Shown: positions 17,495-26,337 of the stretch, piece by piece
Layout of the letters: each line of letters begins with the position of its first letter
Position numbering within the stretch: the stretch's first letter is position 1
Source: Confluentibacter sediminis
Lineage (GTDB): Bacteria > Bacteroidota > Bacteroidia > Flavobacteriales > Flavobacteriaceae
Length of the DNA stretch: 64,000 bases
NCBI RefSeq assembly: GCF_003258355.1
Contig: NZ_QKPO01000013.1
Coordinates: 62,001-126,000, forward strand
Reading direction: 5' to 3'
Position numbers and translations under genes: made by a program
Notes under the pieces: generated by a model
Databases searched by the model: none
What the model was told of the DNA's origin: nothing
What the model saw: the letters and a program-made list of their open reading frames with translations, nothing else

Positions 17495-20311
17495 ATGAAC
17501 ATTCGCTTAGAACTTGAAAAAACCCTTCCTTACAACCGAATCAAAACGCGTTATATAGACTTGGTATCTTATGCTTCCGATGCAGGTTTTTATCATTTAG
17601 TTCCTAAAGCGGTGGTGCAACCCATCAATGAGAACGAGATTATTGCGTTATTTCAATGTTCACAAACGCACCACATCCCATTGGTGTTTCGTACGGGTGG
17701 CACCAGTTTGTCGGGACAGTCGATAACAGATGGTATTTTAGTGGATTTAAGTCATTCGTGGAAACAGATTTCCGTAGAAAACAATGGCGATATGGTGCGC
17801 GTACAACCCGGATTGACGGGTGCGATGGTGAACGCCCATTTAAAAAAGTATTCAAAAAAAATTGGTCCAGACCCTGCAAGCATTAGCGCGGCCATGATGG
17901 GCGGTATTGTTTCCAACAATTCCAGTGGGATGTGCTGCGGCGTAACATTAAACTCGTATCACACGGTTAAATATTTGCGTTTTATTTTGCCTAACGGAAA
18001 CATCTATTCCACAGAAAATAGAGAAGATTATTCAAAGTTTGAAACCGTTGAAAGCGAGTTAGCCAACAGCTTAACAAAGCTTCGAAACCGCATTTTATCA
18101 AATACCGAACTGCATGATAAAATCCGTAAAAAATACTTGACTAAAAACACGGTTGGGTATTCATTAAATGCGTTTATCGATTTTGAACATCCGTTGGATA
18201 TTTTGGCGCATTTGCTTATTGGAGCCGAAGGGACTTTGGCTTTTATTTCTGAAGTGGTTCTAAATACGGTTCCCGATTATAAATTCAAATCGACTGCCCT
18301 ACTCTATTTCAACACCATTTATGATGCCTGCCAAGCCATTGTGCCACTGAATAATTATGGAGCATTGATGGTGGAACTCATGGACAGAGCTTCACTAAGA
18401 GCTGTTGAACACATGGAATCCATTCCCGATTTCGTAAAAACATTACCAGAATCGGCCGCTGCTTTGCTCATCGAATATCAAGAGAATGATTTGGAAGCAC
18501 TAAACAGTAAAGTCAACTATTTTTTAAGCCTTATCGAAAACTGGCATCTCATCCAAACCCCTATTTTTACCAGTGTGCCTCAAGAAATGGCTGCGTTGTG
18601 GAAAGTCCGTAAAGGTTTATTTCCTGCAGTTGGTGCGGTGCGCGCTTCTGGAACGACCGTGATTTTAGAAGATATCGCTTTTCCTGTGGAAACATTGGGC
18701 AATGCCATTGTAGATTTACATCTGCTTTTTAAAAAGTATCATTACGATAACGCTATTATTTTCGGGCATGCAAAAGATGGAAATATCCATTTTGTGGTCA
18801 CACAATCGTTTAATAATGATTATGAAATTAATCGATATGACGCCTTTATTAAAGAGGTTGTGGAACTCGTGGTGACCAAATACGACGGCACATTAAAAGC
18901 AGAACACGGTACGGGTAGAAACATGGCACCTTTTGTGGAAACCGAATGGGGTGGTTTGGGGTATGAGATTATGAAAATCTTAAAGCTGTCCGTGGATCCA
19001 TATGTACTATTGAATCCAGGTGTGATTATTAATGCTGATAAAAACACCCATCTAAAAAACCTAAAAGCATTACCCACCGTTGAAAGCGAAGTAGACACCT
19101 GTATTGAATGCGGCTACTGTGAACACAAATGCCCCAGTAAAGATTTAACTACCACACCAAGACGACGCATCGTGGTTCGGCGCTCCTTAAAAATACTGGA
19201 AAATAATGGTGATACTGCCAATTATAAACTCCTAAAAGACCAATATCAATATGATGGTTTAGACACCTGTGCCGTGGATGGCTTGTGTGCAACCGCCTGC
19301 CCTGTAGACATTAATACTGGGAATTTAGTAAAACGCCTTCGAAGTGAAAACCATTCTAAATTTGCAAACGCGGTGGCAGTAAGCGTTGCTAAACACTTTG
19401 CCTTAGTACAATGGCTTGTTAGAATGGCTATAAAAAGTGGGACGCTTATCAATAGTTTTTTTGGAAAACAAACCATGAATAGCCTAACAAAGCTAATTAG
19501 AAAAGCCATTCCCAATGCACCTTTATGGACAGCGCAAATAGCATCGCCTCCCAGTTTGTCGGCTATTGAAGCACTTACAAAACCCCATCCAGATATTATT
19601 TATTTTCCGTCGTGTATTTCTAGGGTCTTGGGCACCTATGAAGGCAAAGCAAAAAATAGTATGGAGACCTTTTTAAGTGTCTGTAAAAAAACAAACATTA
19701 CAGTGTCTGTTTTAGAGGATGCCAATAGCAGTTGTTGCGGACAGATATTTTCATCCAAAGGACATCAAGAGGCTTATCATATTACAGCCAATAGTATTAT
19801 TGAAAAACTTTGGGTATCCACGGATTCAGGAAACATTCCTGTGGTAATCGATGTGAGTTCGTGTGCCTATAGCTTAAAACAAATAGCGTCTGTTTTAAAC
19901 CAAGAAAACAAAGACAGATTCAAAAAACTAAAGATTTTAGATACCGTCGAATTTTTACACGACATGGTGGTACCTAAAAGCCAAGTGAAACATCACAAAA
20001 ACAGCATTGTATTGCATTCGGTGTGTGCCTTGGAAAAGTTAAAGATCGAAGATAAATTTTTAGGCATTGCCAAACATTTTGCTAAAGACGTCACATTACC
20101 AAAAAACAATGGGTGCTGTGGTATGGCAGGCGATAGAGGTTTTTTATTTCCAGAACTCACCACATCTGCCACCCATAGCGAAATACTGGAATTAGACAAT
20201 GTGGTTTGCGATGGCTATTATGCCTCTACCAAAACCTGCGAAATGGCCATGAGCCAAGCCATGAATACCAATTATGAGTCTATTTTGTATTTGGTGGATG
20301 AGTGTTTGTGA
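17495..20311 (+). CDS. FAD-binding and [4Fe-4S]-binding 2-hydroxyacid dehydrogenase (D-lactate/D-2-hydroxyglutarate type)
   Basis: The 938-residue fusion has an N-terminal FAD_binding_4 domain (FRTGGTSLSGQSITDG, GPDPASISAAMMGGIVSNNS), an FAD-oxidase C domain ending near residue 510 (KAEHGTGRNMAP), then two 4Fe-4S motifs (CIECGYCEHKCPS and CAVDGLCATACPVD) and two C-terminal cysteine-rich CCG motifs (SSCCGQIFSSKG, NNGCCGMAGDRG). This matches the YdiJ/Dld-type membrane-linked D-2-hydroxyacid dehydrogenases, which oxidise D-lactate or related acids and pass electrons to quinone. The exact substrate cannot be read from the sequence. Pairing with glpD suggests a shared role in feeding reducing equivalents to the respiratory chain (inference). 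Confidence 0.88.
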   Translation: MNIRLELEKTLPYNRIKTRYIDLVSYASDAGFYHLVPKAVVQPINENEIIALFQCSQTHHIPLVFRTGGTSLSGQSITDGILVDLSHSWKQISVENNGDMVRVQPGLTGAMVNAHLKKYSKKIGPDPASISAAMMGGIVSNNSSGMCCGVTLNSYHTVKYLRFILPNGNIYSTENREDYSKFETVESELANSLTKLRNRILSNTELHDKIRKKYLTKNTVGYSLNAFIDFEHPLDILAHLLIGAEGTLAFISEVVLNTVPDYKFKSTALLYFNTIYDACQAIVPLNNYGALMVELMDRASLRAVEHMESIPDFVKTLPESAAALLIEYQENDLEALNSKVNYFLSLIENWHLIQTPIFTSVPQEMAALWKVRKGLFPAVGAVRASGTTVILEDIAFPVETLGNAIVDLHLLFKKYHYDNAIIFGHAKDGNIHFVVTQSFNNDYEINRYDAFIKEVVELVVTKYDGTLKAEHGTGRNMAPFVETEWGGLGYEIMKILKLSVDPYVLLNPGVIINADKNTHLKNLKALPTVESEVDTCIECGYCEHKCPSKDLTTTPRRRIVVRRSLKILENNGDTANYKLLKDQYQYDGLDTCAVDGLCATACPVDINTGNLVKRLRSENHSKFANAVAVSVAKHFALVQWLVRMAIKSGTLINSFFGKQTMNSLTKLIRKAIPNAPLWTAQIASPPSLSAIEALTKPHPDIIYFPSCISRVLGTYEGKAKNSMETFLSVCKKTNITVSVLEDANSSCCGQIFSSKGHQEAYHITANSIIEKLWVSTDSGNIPVVIDVSSCAYSLKQIASVLNQENKDRFKKLKILDTVEFLHDMVVPKSQVKHHKNSIVLHSVCALEKLKIEDKFLGIAKHFAKDVTLPKNNGCCGMAGDRGFLFPELTTSATHSEILELDNVVCDGYYASTKTCEMAMSQAMNTNYESILYLVDECL

Positions 20312-20402
20312 TTACAGATTACTTTATAAGATTTTTCGGTATATTCGTTTAACTATTTGCATAAAAAATTAATACAGCACATAAGTTATAATTATATAAA
20401 AT

Positions 20403-21647
20403 ATGACTAAAAATATATATTGCCTTTTGATTTTGATATTTTGCTCTATATCCTGCAAAACAGATAGTGAAAAAAAAATTGAATATCTTGAAAAAACAGA
20501 AAAGATTAACGGTCTCGCTAATCGATATCTTGAATTAAACCGTTTTAGTGGTATAATTTTAGTAACCAAGAATAGTAATATTATTTATAATGAAAGTTTT
20601 GGTCTAGCTGATTATGAAAATCAAAAAACTTTTTCAGATAAAACGACTTTCAAGATTGGCAAAATTTCGGAATTAATTACGGAGAATATTATTCGCGAAA
20701 TGGTAAACAAAAACAAGTTTCAATTATCAGATAGTATATCTATGTATATTCCAGAAATCAAGGCCAAATTCACAATAAACGATTTACTAAATCATAATAC
20801 TAACTTATCGGGTATTCAGCAAATTCAACAAGAAAATCCAGTACTAAAATATTCAACTATTGAATTCACTAAATTAGCAATGCAATCATCTGACAAAATT
20901 GAGAATAGTGATTTAGACTATAATATTTTAGGTTTGCTTATAGAAAGAATAAGTGGAACAAGTTTTCAAAAAAACGTTCAAAATTACTGTACAAACATAG
21001 GAATATACAACACTTACTTTCTTAAACAAGACACCTTGCTCGCTGCAGGATATCTTTATAATAACTATCGCGGAAAAGATGATGAATTACATAAATCACC
21101 TAGCGCTGATTCGAACATTACATTTAGCAGTAATGGTATTAAATCGAACGCTCATGATTTGATAAAAATTATAAATCCAAACAATAAATTAGATATTTAC
21201 GGATATTTAGAAAATGATGGTTTTAGTTATTCAATACAAAATTATCCAGAAGACAAAACAACAATTATTATCTTAAGTAATCGTAGACATCCAGTTGCAA
21301 AGGAAATTTCAACTGGAGTATACCAAATTCTAAAAGACAAAGACTATAGACTTCCCCTATTGAGACAACCATTTGAAATTGACAAAAAACTATTAAAAGA
21401 ATATTCTGGCACCTATAATATGAATCAGAATATGAATTTTGATATTCTTAATGAAAATGATAGCCTATTTGTAATATTAGGACCAAATAAAGTGCATTTA
21501 ATCCCACAATCTTCTAACCAATTCTATATGAAACAAACTGATGCATCAATAAGATTTTTAAGAGATTCAACAAATAATTTAGTCAACGAAATTGTTTTAT
21601 TGAATGGCTTTTTGGATGGAGAAAAAGTTAAGCGTATAAAAAAATAA
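20403..21647 (+). CDS. Beta-lactamase-fold (serine hydrolase-like) lipoprotein lacking the catalytic motifs
   Basis: The 414-residue protein has a lipoprotein-type signal (FCSISC, Cys18) and the class C beta-lactamase/PBP4* scaffold: RFSGIILVTKNSNIIYNESF, TINDLLNHNTNLSG and YNILGLLIERISG. The active-site motifs are altered. Where the SxxK Ser/Lys pair belongs (F-K-I-G-x-x-x-x-L-I-T) the residues are K87-I-S-E90. At the YxN position stand N168-S-D170. No HxG is visible before IIILSNRR. It looks like a non-catalytic pseudoenzyme, maybe a binding or scaffold protein at the cell surface. The frame is intact, so it is unlikely to be a recent pseudogene. Its stop lies 8 bp from the convergent rimO. 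Confidence 0.8.
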   Translation: MTKNIYCLLILIFCSISCKTDSEKKIEYLEKTEKINGLANRYLELNRFSGIILVTKNSNIIYNESFGLADYENQKTFSDKTTFKIGKISELITENIIREMVNKNKFQLSDSISMYIPEIKAKFTINDLLNHNTNLSGIQQIQQENPVLKYSTIEFTKLAMQSSDKIENSDLDYNILGLLIERISGTSFQKNVQNYCTNIGIYNTYFLKQDTLLAAGYLYNNYRGKDDELHKSPSADSNITFSSNGIKSNAHDLIKIINPNNKLDIYGYLENDGFSYSIQNYPEDKTTIIILSNRRHPVAKEISTGVYQILKDKDYRLPLLRQPFEIDKKLLKEYSGTYNMNQNMNFDILNENDSLFVILGPNKVHLIPQSSNQFYMKQTDASIRFLRDSTNNLVNEIVLLNGFLDGEKVKRIKK

Positions 21648-21655
21648 GCCTATAT

Positions 21656-22963
21656 TTATTCTGTCACCACCTCACCATACAAATCAAAGTCAGCCGCATC
21701 CGTAATTTTCACCGTGGTAAATTCCCCTGTTTTTAAATAGATTTTGCTAGCATCAATAAGCACTTCGTTATCAACGTCGGGCGAATCAAATTCGGTTCTC
21801 CCCACAAAATAACCACCTTCTTTTCTATCAATCACCACTTTAAAGGTGTTACCAATTTTCTCTTGGTTCAACTCCCAAGAAATCTGTGATTGTAGTTCCA
21901 TAATCTCGTTGGCACGTTGTTGCTTCACGTCTTCTGGCACATCATCTTCTAAATTATAGGCATGGGTGTTCTCTTCATGACTGTAGGTAAAGCAACCCAA
22001 ACGCTCAAAACGCATTTCCTTCACCCATTGTTTTAGGGTTTGGTAATCGTCTTCGGTTTCCCCAGGATAGCCCACAATCAAGGTGGTTCTAATGGTCATA
22101 TTTGGGACAGCGGCTCTAAAATCTTTTAGTAATTGGGTGGTTTTTTCTTTAGTGGTACCACGACGCATACTTTTTAGAATACTATCTGAAATATGTTGCA
22201 ACGGAATGTCTAAATAATTACAAATTTTAGGTTCGCGGTTCATCACCTCCAATACATCCATTGGGAATCCTGTTGGGAAGGCATAATGCAAACGAATCCA
22301 TTCAATACCCTCTACTTTTACCAAGGCTTCCAGAAGTTCGGCTAGGTTGCGTTTTTTATATAAATCCAACCCGTAATAGGTTAAATCTTGTGCGATTAAA
22401 ATAAGTTCTTTAACGCCTTTGGCAGCCAGTTTTTCAGCTTCGGTCACTAAATCTTCAATCGGCGTACTTTTATGTTTCCCACGCATTAAGGGAATGGCAC
22501 AAAAACTACAGGGGCGATCACAACCTTCGGCAATTTTTAAATAGGCATAATTTTTTGGCGTGATGGTTAAACGCTCCCCAATCAGTTCGTGTTTATAGTC
22601 GGCTCCCAAAGCTTTTAGTAATCCTGGTAATTCTGTCGTACCAAAATACTCATCCACATTCGGGATTTCTTTTAATAAATCCGGCTTGTAGCGCTCACTC
22701 AAACATCCTGTAACAAACACTTTATCAACATCGCCATCTTCCTTTTTTCGAACGTATTCCAAAATAGTGTTGATGCTTTCCTCTTTAGCATTATTGATAA
22801 AACCGCAGGTATTAATCACCACAATGTTCCCTTCATCTTCATGAACCACATCTTTTCCACTGGCTTTTAATTGCCCCATGAGTACCTCGCTATCGTAAAC
22901 ATTTTTACTACAGCCCAGGGTTACCACATTAATTCGGTTTTTCTTAAGAGATTTTGTACGCAT
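21656..22963 (-). CDS. rimO: Ribosomal protein S12 methylthiotransferase RimO
   Basis: The 435-residue protein has the N-terminal UPF0004 domain with the RimO-type motif CSKNVYDSEVLMGQL, the radical-SAM cluster motif CDRPCSFC (CxxxCxxC), and a C-terminal TRAM domain. It adds a methylthio group to the conserved aspartate of ribosomal protein S12, using two 4Fe-4S clusters. Cysteines for the second cluster are seen at CSKN, the CGF segment and CLSERY. In related flavobacteria rimO usually follows ftsY directly; here a hydrolase gene on the opposite strand sits between them. Confidence 0.97.
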   Translation of the reverse strand: MRTKSLKKNRINVVTLGCSKNVYDSEVLMGQLKASGKDVVHEDEGNIVVINTCGFINNAKEESINTILEYVRKKEDGDVDKVFVTGCLSERYKPDLLKEIPNVDEYFGTTELPGLLKALGADYKHELIGERLTITPKNYAYLKIAEGCDRPCSFCAIPLMRGKHKSTPIEDLVTEAEKLAAKGVKELILIAQDLTYYGLDLYKKRNLAELLEALVKVEGIEWIRLHYAFPTGFPMDVLEVMNREPKICNYLDIPLQHISDSILKSMRRGTTKEKTTQLLKDFRAAVPNMTIRTTLIVGYPGETEDDYQTLKQWVKEMRFERLGCFTYSHEENTHAYNLEDDVPEDVKQQRANEIMELQSQISWELNQEKIGNTFKVVIDRKEGGYFVGRTEFDSPDVDNEVLIDASKIYLKTGEFTTVKITDAADFDLYGEVVTE

Positions 22964-22997
22964 GCCTTCTTTAAATAAGGGTGCAAAGATACATAAT

Positions 22998-23250
22998 GAT
23001 TTACGATATACGATTTATGATTTAGGAATTTTGGTTGATGGTATTTAGTTATTGGTTGTTAGTTGTTGGGTGGTGGGTAGTGGGTGTTTGTTTATTTGTT
23101 TGTCATTTAGTGGAAAGCCTTTTTATCCAGTACCTTCTACCCGATACCCAAAACCAAGTACCAAAAGCCAAGTACCCAACACCCTTTCCCCATTTAACTC
23201 TCAAACCATTAACCATATACCATTAACTAACAACCAACAACCATCAACTA
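22998..23250. repeat. Repeat-rich spacer upstream of rimO
   Basis: The 326-bp spacer 22964-23289 has no convincing gene. It starts with iterated GATTTACGA-like units (22998-23027) that recur at 51958-51989. It continues with G/T-rich text (TGGTTGTTAGTTGTTGGG) and then C/A-rich text with repeated TACCC and CCAAGTACC units. A 12-bp inverted repeat, TGGTTGTTAGTT at 23053-23064 with its complement at 23225-23236, spans most of it. Such strand-asymmetric filler is common between flavobacterial genes. Short frames here are artefacts. Confidence 0.55.
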
Positions 23251-23256
23251 TTTTCC

Positions 23257-23264
23257 TATATTTG
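23257..23264 (+). promoter_or_regulatory. Bacteroidetes-type -7 element (TATATTTG)
   Basis: TATATTTG fits TAnnTTTG and ends 25 bp before the ATG of the serine hydrolase gene at 23290. No clear -33 TTG was found at the right distance. Confidence 0.45.
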
Positions 23265-23289
23265 ATAAATAAACTTAATATCTGCCATT

Positions 23290-24375
23290 ATGAAAAAGCT
23301 GCCCATCTTTATCATATGTACTATTGGACTATTTTTTAGTTGTTCGAGTAACGACCACCCTACAGATCCAGATCCAAGCCCTACAGACCTTTATTTTCCT
23401 CCAATAAATTCAAATTCTGATACTTGGGAAACAATTTCGGTGTCCGATTTAGGTTGGAATCAAAGCGCGCTTCAACCTCTTTTAGATTATCTGGAAGAGA
23501 AGAACACCAAAGGTTTTATGATGCTTTACAACGGGAAAATTGTTGTGGAAAGCTATATGAATGGACATGCCAAAAATACGACTTGGTATTGGGCCAGTGC
23601 CGGAAAAACCTTAACCTCTACCGTTTCGGGCATTGCGCAAGCAGAAGGCTTAATAAATATCAATAATAAAGTATCTGACTATTTAGGAACCGGTTGGACC
23701 AGTGAAACTTTAGATAAGGAAAACTTGATTACTTGCAAAAACCTACTCTCCATGAATTCTGGCATCGATGATAGTTTAGGGGATGATGTATCGCCAGCAA
23801 ACCTACAATACAAAGCAGATGCTGGCACACGCTGGGCGTACCATAACGTCTATGTGAAAATGCAAGATGTGGTGGCTGCCGCAAGTAACCAAACGTGGAA
23901 CAGCTATTTTAACAACAAATTGAAAGATAAAATTGGTATGGGCGGTGCATGGATAAATTTAGACCATTTAAGTGTGTATTGGAGCAACACCCGAAGTATG
24001 GCTCGTTTCGGCTTGATGGTTTATGCCCATGGCAAATGGGGAAGCACACAAATTGTTCCTGAAAGTTATTTAAATGAAGCGACTACAACCTCCCAAAATA
24101 TCAATCAAGCCTATGGGTATTTATGGTGGTTGAATGGCAAATCGAGTTACCATTTACCACAATCTCAATTGCAATTTAATGGTAAACTCATTCCAAATGC
24201 CCCAGATGACATGTATGCTGCACTAGGAAAAAATGACCAAAAAATTTACGTGGTGCCCAGCAAAAAACTGGTTATTATAAGAATGGGCGAAGTAGCAAAC
24301 CCATTAAATCCCACCTTTGCTTTATCTGGTTTTGATGATGAATTATGGGGTATGATTAATGATTTGATTGATTAA
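23290..24375 (+). CDS. Serine hydrolase (class C beta-lactamase family) lipoprotein
   Basis: The 361-residue product has a lipoprotein signal (CTIGLFFSC, Cys18), a proline/aspartate-rich spacer, then a beta-lactamase-type domain. The catalytic SxxK is present as S103-A-G-K106 in WYWASAGKTLTS, and the YxN motif as Y184-H-N186. The family includes 6-aminohexanoate-dimer hydrolase-like esterases and peptidases; the true substrate is unknown. Unlike the nearby 20403-21647 gene this one looks active. It stands alone, on the opposite strand to ftsY and rimO, with repeat-containing spacers on both sides, which suggests it was inserted into a conserved cluster. Confidence 0.88.
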   Translation: MKKLPIFIICTIGLFFSCSSNDHPTDPDPSPTDLYFPPINSNSDTWETISVSDLGWNQSALQPLLDYLEEKNTKGFMMLYNGKIVVESYMNGHAKNTTWYWASAGKTLTSTVSGIAQAEGLININNKVSDYLGTGWTSETLDKENLITCKNLLSMNSGIDDSLGDDVSPANLQYKADAGTRWAYHNVYVKMQDVVAAASNQTWNSYFNNKLKDKIGMGGAWINLDHLSVYWSNTRSMARFGLMVYAHGKWGSTQIVPESYLNEATTTSQNINQAYGYLWWLNGKSSYHLPQSQLQFNGKLIPNAPDDMYAALGKNDQKIYVVPSKKLVIIRMGEVANPLNPTFALSGFDDELWGMINDLID

Positions 24376-24430
24376 ATGATTCTCGCCTTGGTGGGAAATC
24401 TAAGATTCGAAGTCCAACTCTAAAAGTGCA

Positions 24431-24448
24431 TTCCTGCCTGCGCAGGAA
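24431..24448. repeat. Small palindromic repeat, possible bidirectional terminator
   Basis: TTCCTGC (24431-24437) pairs with GCAGGAA (24442-24448) around a 4-nt loop. It lies between the convergent ends of the serine hydrolase and ftsY genes. A near copy occurs at 36065-36084, so it appears to be a dispersed element. The nearby GATTCGAAGTCC and GATTCGACGAAGTCC (24401-24471) are a related direct repeat. Confidence 0.5.
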
Positions 24449-24480
24449 ATCGAAGATTCGACGAAGTCCATGATAAAAAC

Positions 24481-25434
24481 TTATTTAAAAAACGAATCTA
24501 CAAACTCATATTTATTAAAAACCTGAAGATCTTCAATACCTTCACCAACACCGATATATTTTACAGGAATTTTAAATTGGTCTGATATTCCAATCACCAC
24601 ACCACCTTTGGCGGTTCCGTCAAGTTTAGTCACTGCTAAGGACGTGACTTCAGTAGCTGCTGTAAATTGTTTGGCTTGCTCAAAAGCATTTTGCCCTGTA
24701 GAACCATCCAACACCAATAAGACGTCGTGCGGTGAGTTATCAACCACTTTTTGCATGACGCGTTTTACTTTGGTCAATTCGTTCATTAAATTCACTTTAT
24801 TATGTAAACGCCCAGCCGTATCTATAATCACCACATCGGCATTTTGGGTGACGGCACTTTTAAGCGTATCAAACGCCACTGAAGCAGGATCGCTACCCAT
24901 GGATTGCTTTACTAATGGCACTCCTACGCGATCTGCCCACACTTGAAGTTGATCGATGGCTGCCGCTCTAAACGTGTCAGCTGCGCCAAGCACCACATTC
25001 AAACCTTGTTTTTTAAATTGATAGGCCAATTTACCAATGGTCGTAGTTTTACCAACGCCATTAACCCCAACTACCATAATAACATAGGGCTTTTTACCTG
25101 ACGGAATAGTGAATTCGGTATCTTCTCCAGAATTAGTTTCAGATAACAAACCAGCGATTTCCTCACGAAGTATTAAATTAAGTTCATCGGTTCCCAAATA
25201 TTTGTCTTTGGCTACGCGAGCTTCAATGCGTTCAATCACTTTAAGTGTCGTGTTAACCCCCACATCGCTAGATACCAATATTTCTTCTAAGTCGTCTAAA
25301 ACCTCATCATCTACTTTAGACTTTCCTGCGACTGCTTTACTTAATTTTCCAAAAAAACTAGATTTGGATTTTTCAAGTCCTTTATCTAATGTTTCCTTTT
25401 TTTCTGATGAAAATATTTTTTTAAAAAAACTCAT
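24481..25434 (-). CDS. ftsY: Signal recognition particle receptor FtsY
   Basis: The 317-residue protein has a short lysine-rich N-terminus (no long acidic A domain), the helical N domain, then the SRP GTPase G domain: P-loop GVNGVGKTTTIGKLA, DTFRAAAIDQL, DTAGRLHNK, TKLDGTAKGG. It docks the SRP-ribosome complex at the inner membrane for cotranslational insertion. The short form is normal in Bacteroidetes. It lies downstream of bL38, with a terminator between them, so it probably has its own promoter. Confidence 0.97.
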   Translation of the reverse strand: MSFFKKIFSSEKKETLDKGLEKSKSSFFGKLSKAVAGKSKVDDEVLDDLEEILVSSDVGVNTTLKVIERIEARVAKDKYLGTDELNLILREEIAGLLSETNSGEDTEFTIPSGKKPYVIMVVGVNGVGKTTTIGKLAYQFKKQGLNVVLGAADTFRAAAIDQLQVWADRVGVPLVKQSMGSDPASVAFDTLKSAVTQNADVVIIDTAGRLHNKVNLMNELTKVKRVMQKVVDNSPHDVLLVLDGSTGQNAFEQAKQFTAATEVTSLAVTKLDGTAKGGVVIGISDQFKIPVKYIGVGEGIEDLQVFNKYEFVDSFFK

Positions 25435-25560
25435 TCTGTGAAATGTTTAATCGTTTTTTGTTTAGTCGTTTAATCCACAACAACATGGAAACGCTGTACA
25501 ATTTTCTTGCCTATTATGGCATCCTGAAAAATTGTCATTAAAACGAGATGTAAATATAAA

Positions 25561-25596
25561 ACAAAAGCCGCTTTCTATTAAGAAAGCAGCTTTTGT
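25561..25596 (-). terminator. Intrinsic terminator after the rpmB-rpmG-bL38 genes
   Basis: A hairpin with two stem blocks (8 bp, one mismatch, 7 bp) and loop ATTA lies 19 bp past the bL38 stop. It is followed by TTTTATATTT on the minus strand. Confidence 0.75.
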
Positions 25597-25614
25597 TTTA
25601 TATTAAAAAGTAAA

Positions 25615-25767
25615 TTATTTCTTGCTTAAGAAATTATCTACTAATTCAGGTGCCATAATTGATTCAACAAAAGTGTAAGCTCCAGTTTTTGGAGATTTTA
25701 CCATTTTAATAGCTTTTGACAACCTTTTTGATCCTGTTTGTAACGATGCTACCGCTTTTTTTGCCAT
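25615..25767 (-). CDS. DUF4295 ribosomal protein, Bacteroidetes-specific bL38
   Basis: This 50-codon gene starts MAKKAVASLQTGSKRLS and ends APELVDNFLSKK, and is very basic. It matches the DUF4295 family, found next to L33 and L28 in Bacteroidetes. From memory, cryo-EM of the Flavobacterium johnsoniae ribosome showed a protein of this family as a large-subunit component named bL38. The gene sits 42 bp after rpmG in the same direction and before the terminator, as expected for a ribosomal protein operon. Confidence 0.88.
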   Translation of the reverse strand: MAKKAVASLQTGSKRLSKAIKMVKSPKTGAYTFVESIMAPELVDNFLSKK

Positions 25768-25809
25768 GTCTTTATATATTATGAATATTTACTAATGTAA
25801 AAATTCTAA

Positions 25810-25992
25810 TTATTTAATTTCTTTGTGAACAGTCATACGTTTAAGAATAGGATTAAATTTTTTAATCTCCATTCTATCTGGCGTATTTTTTTTGTTTTTA
25901 GTCGTAATATACCTTGAAGTTCCTGGTTGTCCAGATTCTTTATGCTCAGTACATTCTAAAATCACCTGTATTCTATTACCTTTTTTTGCCAT
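25810..25992 (-). CDS. rpmG: 50S ribosomal protein L33
   Basis: The 60-residue product [18 protein letters not shown]...[13 protein letters not shown]...[10 protein letters not shown] is a clear bL33. It has a single cysteine and lacks the CxxC zinc pairs, so it is the zinc-independent form. It lies 25 bp downstream of rpmB and 42 bp upstream of the bL38 gene. Confidence 0.97.
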   Translation of the reverse strand: MAKKGNRIQVILECTEHKESGQPGTSRYITTKNKKNTPDRMEIKKFNPILKRMTVHKEIK

Positions 25993-26017
25993 TTTTCTTA
26001 CTTATTAATACAGCTTA

Positions 26018-26254
26018 TTATTTTAAAAACCCTTTAGATTTAGCATCTTTAATTGCTGCTGTAATACCAATTTTATTGATAGTTTTTAACGCTGACGTAG
26101 ATACTTTTAAAGTTATCCAACTATCTTCCTCTGGAATGTAAAAACGTTTCTTAACTAAATTCGCATTAAACTTGCGTTTAGTTTTATTCATCGCATGAGA
26201 CACGTTGTTTCCAACCATTGCCTTCTTACCTGTAAGTTCACAAACTCTTGACAT
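26018..26254 (-). CDS. rpmB: 50S ribosomal protein L28
   Basis: The 78-residue product starts MSRVCELTGKKAMVGNNVSH and contains TKRKFNANLVKKRFYIPEE, diagnostic of bL28. It is the first gene of the rpmB-rpmG-bL38 group. cinA ends 83 bp upstream on the same strand. Confidence 0.98.
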   Translation of the reverse strand: MSRVCELTGKKAMVGNNVSHAMNKTKRKFNANLVKKRFYIPEEDSWITLKVSTSALKTINKIGITAAIKDAKSKGFLK

Positions 26255-26337
26255 TATTTATAACTTTAAATTTTTCTGTTGCTTAAAAACGAGGTGCAAA
26301 TATACAAAATCTTTAATTTATGACAATCTATTTATTA

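Noticed and set aside
23053-23236. 12-bp inverted repeat that could mark an insertion sequence
   Set aside because: No transposase gene or target-site duplication between or around the arms; the spacer is low-complexity filler.
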